Shown here: piece by piece, positions 1 through 6,302 of the stretch
Numbering within the stretch: the stretch's first letter is position 1
Layout: every line of letters starts with the position of its first letter
The notes under the pieces: generated by a model
The model's database searches: none
What the model saw: only the letters and a program-made list of their open reading frames with translations
What the model was told of the DNA's origin: nothing
Program-made: the position numbers and the translations under genes
NCBI GenBank assembly: GCA_905197435.1
Contig: CAJJYX010000122.1
Span: forward strand, 1 to 10,089
Source: an uncultured Bacteroides sp.
GTDB lineage: Bacteria; Bacteroidota; Bacteroidia; Bacteroidales; Bacteroidaceae
Reading direction: 5' to 3'
DNA length: 10,089 nt

Positions 1-924
1 TACGCCGTTCTCGATGTTGATGCTGACGGGAACACCCAATTGGATATTGTTGATGCGGGTATCCGGTGCCACGAAGTCAATGAAGATTTCACCGTTTCCG
101 ATGCGGATGTTTTCGGCATGGAAGTCACCTTCGTTGCGTGAGTAGGTATAGGTGGTTACCCCCGGCTGCACGTCGGGTTGCATCTCCAGTCCTTTGTGCA
201 GTATCAGGGCGCCGCCCGGCTGGATAAGCGTGGTGTAGTGGCGGAAGCTTTCAAGATAGGCTTCTTTGGTTCCGTATATGTCCAGATGGTCGGGGTCGGT
301 GGCGGTAATGACGCTCATCCAGGGCGACAACCAGTGGAAGGAACGGTCGAACTCATCAGCCTCGATGACAGTGTAGGGGCTGGTGGAGGAAAGCAGCAGG
401 TTTGTGCCGTAGTTCTTTGAAATTCCTCCGAGAAAGGCCGTGCAGCCCACATGCGACTGGTGCAGCAGATGAGCGGCCATAGTGCTGGTTGTGGTCTTGC
501 CATGTGTGCCTGCCACGCACAGGCCTTTGCTGCTGCGGGTGATGATGCCTAATACTTGGGAGCGCTTATGTATCTCGAAACCGTTTTCGCGGAAGTAAGT
601 CAGTTCGGCATGCTCTTGTGGTACGGCGGGGGTGTAGACTATCAGTGTGCTTGCCTTGTCTTTGCATGCTGCAGGGATAAGTTCGATGTCCTCCTCGTAA
701 TGTATCTGCGCGCCCTCCGTAATCAGGCGTTCTGTCAGTTCGCTCGGTGTACGGTCATATCCGGCCACCAGTTTTCCTTTGGAGAGGAAATAGCGTATCA
801 GAGCGCTCATGCCGATGCCGCCGGCACCGACGAAATAGACGGAGCGAATGGCTTCAAGCCTCACTCCCAAGCCCTCCCCCGTAGGGAGGGGAGATAAGTT
901 ACTGTTGCTTATATTTTTATCCAT
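1..924 (-). CDS. murC: UDP-N-acetylmuramate--L-alanine ligase MurC (5' part only; 3' end lies off the left edge)
   Basis: MurC is the cytoplasmic ATP-dependent ligase that joins L-Ala to UDP-MurNAc, the first peptide step of muropeptide synthesis. The frame is open from ATG at 924-922 to the window edge, giving 308 codons; the family is usually about 450-490 residues, so roughly the C-terminal third is missing. Visible are a Rossmann-type FVGAGGIGMS near residues 31-40, the Mur ligase ATP loop GTHGKTTT at 139-146, EADEFDRSF near 188-196 and the TDPDHLDIYG motif near 209-218. This ATG is the only plausible start, because no other Met codon precedes the nucleotide-binding fold. Residues 10-23 (LSPLPTGEGLGVRL) are encoded by a repeat that recurs in murG and are not expected in the family. 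The gene follows murG after 52 bp. Identity is certain; the odd N-terminal extension is real in the DNA, but its effect is unknown. Confidence 0.97.
   Translation of the reverse strand, partial: MDKNISNSNLSPLPTGEGLGVRLEAIRSVYFVGAGGIGMSALIRYFLSKGKLVAGYDRTPSELTERLITEGAQIHYEEDIELIPAACKDKASTLIVYTPAVPQEHAELTYFRENGFEIHKRSQVLGIITRSSKGLCVAGTHGKTTTSTMAAHLLHQSHVGCTAFLGGISKNYGTNLLLSSTSPYTVIEADEFDRSFHWLSPWMSVITATDPDHLDIYGTKEAYLESFRHYTTLIQPGGALILHKGLEMQPDVQPGVTTYTYSRNEGDFHAENIRIGNGEIFIDFVAPDTRINNIQLGVPVSINIENGV
856..893 (-). repeat. Dispersed repeat copy A, in frame inside the murC 5' end
   Basis: Copy A matches copy B at 2117-2154 in 33 of 38 positions without a gap. Its core is a perfect 7-bp inverted repeat, CCCTCCC at 872-878 and GGGAGGG at 884-890, around a 5-nt loop. 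On the murC strand it encodes SPLPTGEGLGVRL. Read on the other strand it is also open, as LTPKPSPVGRG. Copy C at 981-1007 shares an exact 12-mer with it (CTCCCCCGTAGG at 874-885) in the opposite orientation. Confidence 0.85.
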
Positions 925-976
925 ATTCAAATCTTTTCTTCAAGCTCTTTTTATACAGGAATGATAGCGGTACTAT

Positions 977-2197
977 CTATTTTCCCTTTCCTACGGGGGA
1001 GAGGCTTAGCTTCAGCACCTCTCTGGCTATGATGGTTGCCGAGTCGGGCAGAGCCAACTTGGCTATGTTCTCACTTAAGCTTTTCAGCTTTCCGGGATTG
1101 GCGATGGTCTCTAAAGCTATTGGCAGCAGTTTGTCCTTCGCTTCCACATCCTTCACGTAGATGGCTGCATCCTTATCGACCAGCGCCAGTGCATTCTTGG
1201 TCTGATGGTCTTCGGCCACATTGGGCGAGGGAACCAGGATAATCGGTTTGTGCAGCAGGCAGAATTCGGAGATGGAGCCGGCTCCGGCACGTGAGATCAC
1301 CAGGTCGGCTGCGGCGTATGCGTTTGCCATATTCTTGATAAAGTCCGTTACATATAGGTTCGGGATGGCACTGATGTGCGGGTTGCGTACTGCTTCTCCC
1401 GTAGCAGCCGTAATGGCCTCTCTGACTTGGTCAATGTATATCTTTCCCGTTTGCCAGATGAATTGTACATCGGGGTTGGTGCGGATGACATCCAGTCCGG
1501 CGGTCAATGTCTGGTTGATGGTACGGGCTCCAAGGCTGCCGCCCAGAATCAGGATCGTTTTCTTTCCCGGGTTCAGTCCGAAATACTTTACGGCATCCTC
1601 GTGCAGGATGGAATGTCCGAGCAGGTTCTGGCGCACCGGATTGCCGGTCATGATGATCTTGTCTGCCGGGAAGAACTTTTCCATGCCTTCGTAAGCCACG
1701 CAAATTTTGCAGGCTTTCTTGGCCAACAGTTTGTTGGTGACACCGGCGTATGAATTCTGCTCTTGTATCAGTGTGGGAATACCCATCATTCCCGCTGTTT
1801 TCAGCGTAGGGCCGCTGGCATAGCCGCCCACACCGACAGCTACCTGCGGCCGGAATTCTTTGATGATGCTCCGTGCTTTCCACTGGCTCCGTACCAGTTT
1901 CCACAGTACGGCGAAGTTCTTCCACAGATGTTTGCGGTCGAATCCGGCAACGGGCAAGCCTATAATCCGGTAACCTGCATCGGGCACACGTTGCATTTCC
2001 ATTCTTCCTTCAGCGCCAACGAAGAGAATCTCTGCATCGGGGCACAACTCTTTTATGGCGTTGGCGATGGAGACAGCCGGAAAGATGTGCCCTCCTGTTC
2101 CTCCTCCGCTGATGATAAGCCTCACTCCCGACCCCTTTCCCGTAGGAAGGGGAGTAGAGCTGCCATCGTTTGTATAGTTGTCCATATCTTTACTCAT
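977..2197 (-). CDS. murG: UDP-GlcNAc:lipid I N-acetylglucosaminyltransferase MurG
   Basis: MurG is the peripheral inner-membrane GT28 transferase that adds GlcNAc to lipid I, giving lipid II. From the chosen ATG (2197-2195) it is 406 residues. The glycine-rich loop GGGTGGHIFP is at residues 31-40, VGVGGYASGP at 121-130, NPVRQN at 186-191, LGGSLGART at 218-226, ISRAGAGSISE at 301-311 and DHQTKNA at 330-336, together the lipid-I and UDP-GlcNAc binding motifs of the family. The frame stays open upstream to a GTG at 2263 that would overlap ftsW, but 2197 is the first ATG after the ftsW stop. ATG 2185 is equally possible and lines up with the murC start. The glycine loop lies about 30 residues in, compared with about 12 in E. 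coli MurG. The extra length includes repeat-encoded STPLPTGKGSGVRL (14-27). The last residues, LSLSPVGKGK, are also repeat-encoded, so both termini look remodelled by the same element family. Confidence 0.97.
   Translation of the reverse strand: MSKDMDNYTNDGSSTPLPTGKGSGVRLIISGGGTGGHIFPAVSIANAIKELCPDAEILFVGAEGRMEMQRVPDAGYRIIGLPVAGFDRKHLWKNFAVLWKLVRSQWKARSIIKEFRPQVAVGVGGYASGPTLKTAGMMGIPTLIQEQNSYAGVTNKLLAKKACKICVAYEGMEKFFPADKIIMTGNPVRQNLLGHSILHEDAVKYFGLNPGKKTILILGGSLGARTINQTLTAGLDVIRTNPDVQFIWQTGKIYIDQVREAITAATGEAVRNPHISAIPNLYVTDFIKNMANAYAAADLVISRAGAGSISEFCLLHKPIILVPSPNVAEDHQTKNALALVDKDAAIYVKDVEAKDKLLPIALETIANPGKLKSLSENIAKLALPDSATIIAREVLKLSLSPVGKGK
981..1007 (+). repeat. Dispersed repeat copy C, inverted, at the murG 3' end
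   Basis: The reverse complement of this stretch matches copy A from AAGCCTC, through the exact 12-mer CTCCCCCGTAGG (here 990-1001 on the other strand), to a purine-rich tail. It lacks 12 bp relative to copy A, which is four codons and keeps phase. It encodes the final MurG residues, SLSPVGKGK, ending two bases before the stop codon at 977-979. Relative to copies A and B it is inverted, so with copy A it brackets the murG-murC junction. Confidence 0.7.
2117..2154 (-). repeat. Dispersed repeat copy B, in frame inside the murG 5' end
   Basis: This 38-bp copy has the same orientation and reading phase as copy A and differs from it at five positions. On the coding strand it gives TPLPTGKGSGVRL. 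The core folds as CCCCUUCC and GGAAAGGGG around a UACG tetraloop with one bulged A. Two of the five differences from copy A sit opposite each other in the stem and change a C-G pair to T-A, so pairing is kept. Confidence 0.83.
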
Positions 2198-2243
2198 ATT
2201 CTTGTTCTTCTTTATTTTTAGATTCTTGGTATTCTCTCCATTA

Positions 2244-3560
2244 CTATTCAAATTCGGCGTCACTGTTCAATGCCTTTGCTGTCGGTTCGACTGCCGTTTG
2301 TACCTCGCTGTCGGCCCGTTGCTCTGGGTTCTCTGTATTTTCGGCGTTTATTAGTATCGGCACTTGTGCATCGTGCATCCGCTGTTCCTCCAGCTTGGCT
2401 GTATAGCGGCTGACACTCAGTATCATGCCGATATACGCGCAGTTGATAAAGGTGGATGTACCCCCCTTGCTGATGAACGGCAACGGTTGTCCCGTGACAG
2501 GCGCCAAGCCTACGGCAACCATCATGTTGAACAGTGCTTGCGTGACGAGCAGCAAGGCTATTCCTATGATGAGGAAAGCCGGGAAAGTCCGGTCGCATTT
2601 TTTTGCGATACGTCCCACGCGTACCAATAGACAGATGTAAAGGAATACAACGACAATTCCGCCTACCAGTCCCAGTTCCTCGATGATGATGGCATAGATA
2701 AAATCGGAGAATGCCTGGCTCAGGAAGTCGCGTTGTACGGAGTTTCCCGGTCCTTTGCCTATGATGTTGCTCGTGGCTACAGCGATACGCGCATGCGCTA
2801 CTTGTCCGTCTCCGTCGATGTCGAACTTGGCGGCAGGAACTTCCTCCTTATTGGTAAAGTCTGCAATGCGGGATTTTACGGTGGTGAAGCGGTGTCCCAT
2901 CGGTATGTTTTCCAGTGTCTTGTCCGGCGTAGCCAGCAGGAAGGCGACAAAGACAGCTATGAATGCCGCAATTCCTCCTCCCAGTATCAACAGTTTCTTG
3001 GCGGATATCCGTCCGATGAACATCATCAGGTAGACCGTTCCAAAGAGCAACATTCCCGTGGAATAGTTTTCCGGCAGGATAAGTCCGCAGACTATGCAGG
3101 TGATAATCATGATACGCTTGAAGGCTTTCGGGCTTGCTCCGTCTTCGTCCTGTCCCTTCGAAAGAATGAAGGCGGTGACGATGACGACAGCCATTTTCGC
3201 TATTTCCGACGGCTGGAACTGAATCCCCATGAATGTCATCCAGCGGGCGGCGCCGTTTACGCGGTCACCGGTAATGAATCCCATCAGCATAACGAAAGCC
3301 AGCAACCCGATGGATATCGGAAGCAGGAATACCGGAAACACTTGGAACCATTTATAGGGGATGTTGTGTACCAGCACTACAATGACGGCACCCACCATCA
3401 AGAGGATGCTGTGCTGCGTAATCGGTCCCCAGTGGTCGCCACTCTTGTAGGTCAGTGTACTGGCAGCACTGAACACCTCTGTTATGGAGATGAGACAAAG
3501 AAAAAGGAAAATAATCCAAATTACTTTATCACCTTTGAATATGCTCTTTAATAAATCCAT
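2244..3560 (-). CDS. ftsW: Septal peptidoglycan glycosyltransferase FtsW (SEDS family)
   Basis: FtsW is the polytopic SEDS membrane protein that polymerises glycan strands from lipid II at the division site, working with the FtsI-type transpeptidase. The product is 438 residues with many hydrophobic segments, the first near residues 13-33. Family motifs seen are NGAARWM then FQPSEIAK (102-122), a large loop leading to SQAFSDFIYAIIIEELG (281-297), where the acidic residue D286 lies in the region of the SEDS catalytic Asp, and PFISKGGTS near 361-369. After the last membrane segment there is a hydrophilic, acidic tail of about 50 residues ending SDAEFE. The ATG at 3560-3558 is 16 bp after the murD stop. 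FtsW rather than RodA is inferred from position in the dcw cluster and its pairing with ftsI. Confidence 0.95.
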   Translation of the reverse strand: MDLLKSIFKGDKVIWIIFLFLCLISITEVFSAASTLTYKSGDHWGPITQHSILLMVGAVIVVLVHNIPYKWFQVFPVFLLPISIGLLAFVMLMGFITGDRVNGAARWMTFMGIQFQPSEIAKMAVVIVTAFILSKGQDEDGASPKAFKRIMIITCIVCGLILPENYSTGMLLFGTVYLMMFIGRISAKKLLILGGGIAAFIAVFVAFLLATPDKTLENIPMGHRFTTVKSRIADFTNKEEVPAAKFDIDGDGQVAHARIAVATSNIIGKGPGNSVQRDFLSQAFSDFIYAIIIEELGLVGGIVVVFLYICLLVRVGRIAKKCDRTFPAFLIIGIALLLVTQALFNMMVAVGLAPVTGQPLPFISKGGTSTFINCAYIGMILSVSRYTAKLEEQRMHDAQVPILINAENTENPEQRADSEVQTAVEPTAKALNSDAEFE

Positions 3561-3576
3561 AAATTAATGTGGTAGC

Positions 3577-4911
3577 TTATAACTCTCTTACGTATTTCTT
3601 GAACTGATCGCCACGGTCTTCATAACTCTTGAAAAGGTCGAAGGAGGCGCAACAGGGGCTGAGCAATACGGTTTCGCCTTTCTTTGCCAGCTTGAAGGCT
3701 GCTTCTACGGCATCCTTCATCCCGGTCTGTACATCGGCCACGGGCAGTCCCAGGCGGTCGAAGAAGTCGTGCAGCTTTTCGTTGTGCAATCCCAGATATA
3801 CCAGGGCTGAGCACTTCTTGCGTACAAGATTCTCGATTTCCGTATAATCGTTTCCTTTGTCTTTGCCACCGAGGATGAGTACCGTTTTGCCGGTCATGCT
3901 TTGCAGGGCATACCAACAGGAGTTTACGTTTGTTGCCTTGGAGTCGTTGATGAAGTTCACGCCGCGTATGGTGGCTACTTTCTCCAATCGGTGTTCCACT
4001 CCCTTGAAGTCGGACAAGGCTTTGCGGATATATTCTTTCCGGATACCGGCTAAGTTGGCCGAAATGCCGGCAGCTAATGAATTGTATAGGTTGTGTGTGC
4101 CGTGTAGCGCCAGTTCCTCCTGTTCCATGTTGAAGGCTATCGGTTCGTTGATTTCCACTTCACCGTCTTCCACGTATGCGATAGCTCCGTCTTCCTTTAC
4201 GGCAGCAAACGGGTAAAGATGGGCGCGGAGGCCATGTTTGTCCAGTTCGCGTTTGATGATGGGGTCATCGTTCCAGAAGATGAAAGCGTCTTCCGGGGTT
4301 TGGTTTTGAGTGATGCGGAATTTGGCATCCACATATTTCTGCATGCAATGGTCGTAACGGTCCAGATGATCCGGAGTGATGTTCATCAGTACGGCAATGT
4401 TGGCACGGAAGTTATACATATTATCCAGTTGGAAAGAGCTCAGCTCAATGATGTAGTAGTCATGCTGTTCCGTTGCCACCTGCAAAGCCAGGCTGTTGCC
4501 TATGTTGCCTGCAAGGCCCACGTTCAGCCCTGCACTCTTGAAGATGTGATAGATGAGTGAGGTGGTCGTGGTCTTTCCGTTCGAACCGGTGATACAAATC
4601 ATTTTGGCATTGGTGTAACGGCCGGCAAACTCTATCTCAGAGATGATGGGCGTGCCTTTTTCCTTCAATTTCATAATGAGCGGAGCGTCGTTGGGGATGC
4701 CCGGGCTTTTCACCACTTCGTCGGCATTCAGAATCAGCTCTTCCGTGTGGTGTCCTTCTTCCCAAGCAATGTTGTACTTGTCCAGCAATTTCTTGTATTT
4801 GTCTTTGATGGCGGACATGTCGGAGACGAACGTGTCGAAACCTTTCACTTTGGCCAGTACGGCAGCGCCTGCGCCGCTTTCGCCCGCTCCTAATACTACA
4901 ATTCTACTCAT
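3577..4911 (-). CDS. murD: UDP-N-acetylmuramoyl-L-alanine--D-glutamate ligase MurD
   Basis: MurD is the cytoplasmic ligase that adds D-Glu to UDP-MurNAc-L-Ala using ATP. At 444 residues it is of normal family length. The N-terminal Rossmann-like domain opens with VVLGAGESGAG (5-15). The ATP loop is GSNGKTTTT (109-117). ELSSFQL (156-162) and NITPDHLDRY (178-187) mark the central domain, and K197 in DAKFRI is in the position of the carbamylated lysine. NDSKATN (322-328) and LILGGKDKGNDY (345-356) belong to the C-terminal domain, which ends with the SPCCASFDLF and RGDQF signature. The start is the ATG directly before the Rossmann strand. It lies between mraY, after a 105-bp gap carrying an inverted repeat, and ftsW. 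Nothing is unusual in the protein itself. Confidence 0.97.
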   Translation of the reverse strand: MSRIVVLGAGESGAGAAVLAKVKGFDTFVSDMSAIKDKYKKLLDKYNIAWEEGHHTEELILNADEVVKSPGIPNDAPLIMKLKEKGTPIISEIEFAGRYTNAKMICITGSNGKTTTTSLIYHIFKSAGLNVGLAGNIGNSLALQVATEQHDYYIIELSSFQLDNMYNFRANIAVLMNITPDHLDRYDHCMQKYVDAKFRITQNQTPEDAFIFWNDDPIIKRELDKHGLRAHLYPFAAVKEDGAIAYVEDGEVEINEPIAFNMEQEELALHGTHNLYNSLAAGISANLAGIRKEYIRKALSDFKGVEHRLEKVATIRGVNFINDSKATNVNSCWYALQSMTGKTVLILGGKDKGNDYTEIENLVRKKCSALVYLGLHNEKLHDFFDRLGLPVADVQTGMKDAVEAAFKLAKKGETVLLSPCCASFDLFKSYEDRGDQFKKYVREL

Positions 4912-4939
4912 ACTTTATATAATTAAGAAAGGAGAAAAT

Positions 4940-4997
4940 GAATGGAGAATTGCTGTGCAATGTAATGGTACGCAGCCGAATCTTTCGTTCTTCATTC
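4940..4997. repeat. Imperfect inverted repeat in the mraY-murD gap
   Basis: The arms GAATGGAGAA (4940-4949) and TTCTTCATTC (4988-4997) pair over 10 positions with one wobble. Inside them GCTGTG (4952-4957) and CGCAGC (4971-4976) form a second stem of six with one wobble. The exact 10-mer GTTCTTCATT also occurs twice, at 4987-4996 and 5001-5010. The structure sits in the largest complete gap of the window, about 25 nt upstream of the murD ATG. It does not end in a U-run on the transcribed strand, so I do not call it a terminator. It could be a decayed dispersed repeat or an mRNA hairpin affecting murD. Confidence 0.5.
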
Positions 4998-5016
4998 ATG
5001 GTTCTTCATTTAATTG

Positions 5017-6285
5017 TTATCTGATCTTCAATGTTATGATTGTTATCGCTGCCAGTACAATTGTCACAATCCAGAAGCGAATGGTGATTTTGGATTCGTG
5101 GAACAGCTTGTCCGGTTTGGTGAATACCACGCTGCATCCCGGCTCTATCAGGCTCATGGAGGTGCGGAAGTGGTCGTGTATCGGCGTTCGCTTGAAGAGA
5201 CGTTGCTTCACGCCTTTCCGCTTGCCTGCCTTGTAGTAGAGGCGCTGCAGGATGACTGAAAGACTTTCCACCAGGAAGATACCGCAGAGAATAGGTATCA
5301 GTAGCTCCTTGTGGATGATGATGGCGTATACTGCAATGATTCCTCCAATGGTCAGGCTGCCCGTATCGCCCATGAACACTTGGGCAGGGTAGGCATTGTA
5401 CCACAGGAAGCCGATAAGTGCGCCGATGAAAGCGCAAATGAAAATTACCAGCTCTTCCGAACCGGGAATATACATGATATTCAAGTAGCCGGCATATTCG
5501 ATGTGGCTCGACACATAGGCCAGTATTCCCAAGGTAAGCCCGATGATGGCGGAGTTTCCGGCAGCCATGCCGTCCATTCCGTCATTCAGGTTCGCACCGT
5601 TGCTGACGGCGGTGACTACGAAAATCGTGATAATCACGAACAATATCCAACCCGCTGTCTGGGCATGCTCACCCATAAAGCCCACCAAGTCGGCATAGTC
5701 AAAGTTGTTGCTCTTGAAGAACGGGATGGTGGTCTGCGTAGCCTTGATTTCCTTGGCGGCATGCACCACTTCTATCTGTCCTTCCGGTTTCTCTATCTCT
5801 ATGTTCTCGCGGATAACCACCTGCGGACTGAGATAAAGCGTCAATCCTACGATAAGTCCCAAACCTACTTGGCCTATGATTTTGAACTTGCCGTGCAGCC
5901 CATCTTTGTCCTTCTTGAATATTTTGATGTAGTCGTCGGCAAATCCAAGCGACCCTAACCAGACTGTGGTAATCAGCATCAATATCATATAGATGTTGCT
6001 CAATTTACCCAGAAGCAGGCACGGAATGAGTATGGCAAAGATGATGATGACGCCACCCATGCTGGGCACACCCACTTTGTTCACACCGAACGGGTCGATG
6101 CTGGCATCGCGTTGCGTTTCGGTAATTTGCTTGCGTTTCAGCAGGTTGATGAACTTATCTCCCCAGATGCTCGAAATGAGCAGTGCCAAGATGATGGCCA
6201 TCAACGACCGGAACGATGTATAGCCGAACATGCCCGCACCGGGGAAGTCATACTTATCTAACCATTGAAATAAATAATATAGCAT
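5017..6285 (-). CDS. mraY: Phospho-N-acetylmuramoyl-pentapeptide-transferase MraY
   Basis: MraY is the integral membrane enzyme that transfers phospho-MurNAc-pentapeptide from UDP to undecaprenyl phosphate, making lipid I. The 422-residue product has about ten hydrophobic segments. The catalytic DD pair is D117-D118 in GFADDYIK. NLNDGMDG (232-239) and VFMGDTGS (303-310) are the other polar signatures. Compared with the roughly 360 residues of E. coli MraY it carries an extra hydrophilic stretch near 160-195, rich in Glu and Lys, and a longer C-terminal membrane segment. The loop that is a run of three His in many MraY proteins reads PIHDHF here, with H370, D371 and H372. The start ATG is 17 bp after the murE stop. 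murF is not between murE and mraY, unlike in E. coli. Confidence 0.97.
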   Translation of the reverse strand: MLYYLFQWLDKYDFPGAGMFGYTSFRSLMAIILALLISSIWGDKFINLLKRKQITETQRDASIDPFGVNKVGVPSMGGVIIIFAILIPCLLLGKLSNIYMILMLITTVWLGSLGFADDYIKIFKKDKDGLHGKFKIIGQVGLGLIVGLTLYLSPQVVIRENIEIEKPEGQIEVVHAAKEIKATQTTIPFFKSNNFDYADLVGFMGEHAQTAGWILFVIITIFVVTAVSNGANLNDGMDGMAAGNSAIIGLTLGILAYVSSHIEYAGYLNIMYIPGSEELVIFICAFIGALIGFLWYNAYPAQVFMGDTGSLTIGGIIAVYAIIIHKELLIPILCGIFLVESLSVILQRLYYKAGKRKGVKQRLFKRTPIHDHFRTSMSLIEPGCSVVFTKPDKLFHESKITIRFWIVTIVLAAITIITLKIR

Positions 6286-6302
6286 CTTCTTATAACTTAT
6301 AA

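Noticed and set aside
178..897. Long plus-strand open frames opposite murC, including 178-420 and 556-897.
   Set aside because: They are antisense shadows of a clearly conserved Mur ligase and show no family features.
2227..2263. Possible degenerate partner of copy B at the ftsW-murG junction, since the extended murG frame begins TPNLNSNGEN, loosely like the TPKPSP reading of the repeat.
   Set aside because: The nucleotide match is weak, needs gaps, and overlaps the normal ftsW stop region. It is not distinguishable from chance.
2733..3551. A 272-codon plus-strand open frame opposite ftsW.
   Set aside because: Its composition is polar and low in pattern, it has no recognisable domain, and it lies wholly over a well-supported membrane protein gene.
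4940..4997. Rho-independent terminator between mraY and murD.
   Set aside because: The stem is interrupted, not G/C-rich in its outer arm, and has no U-run after it on the transcribed strand.
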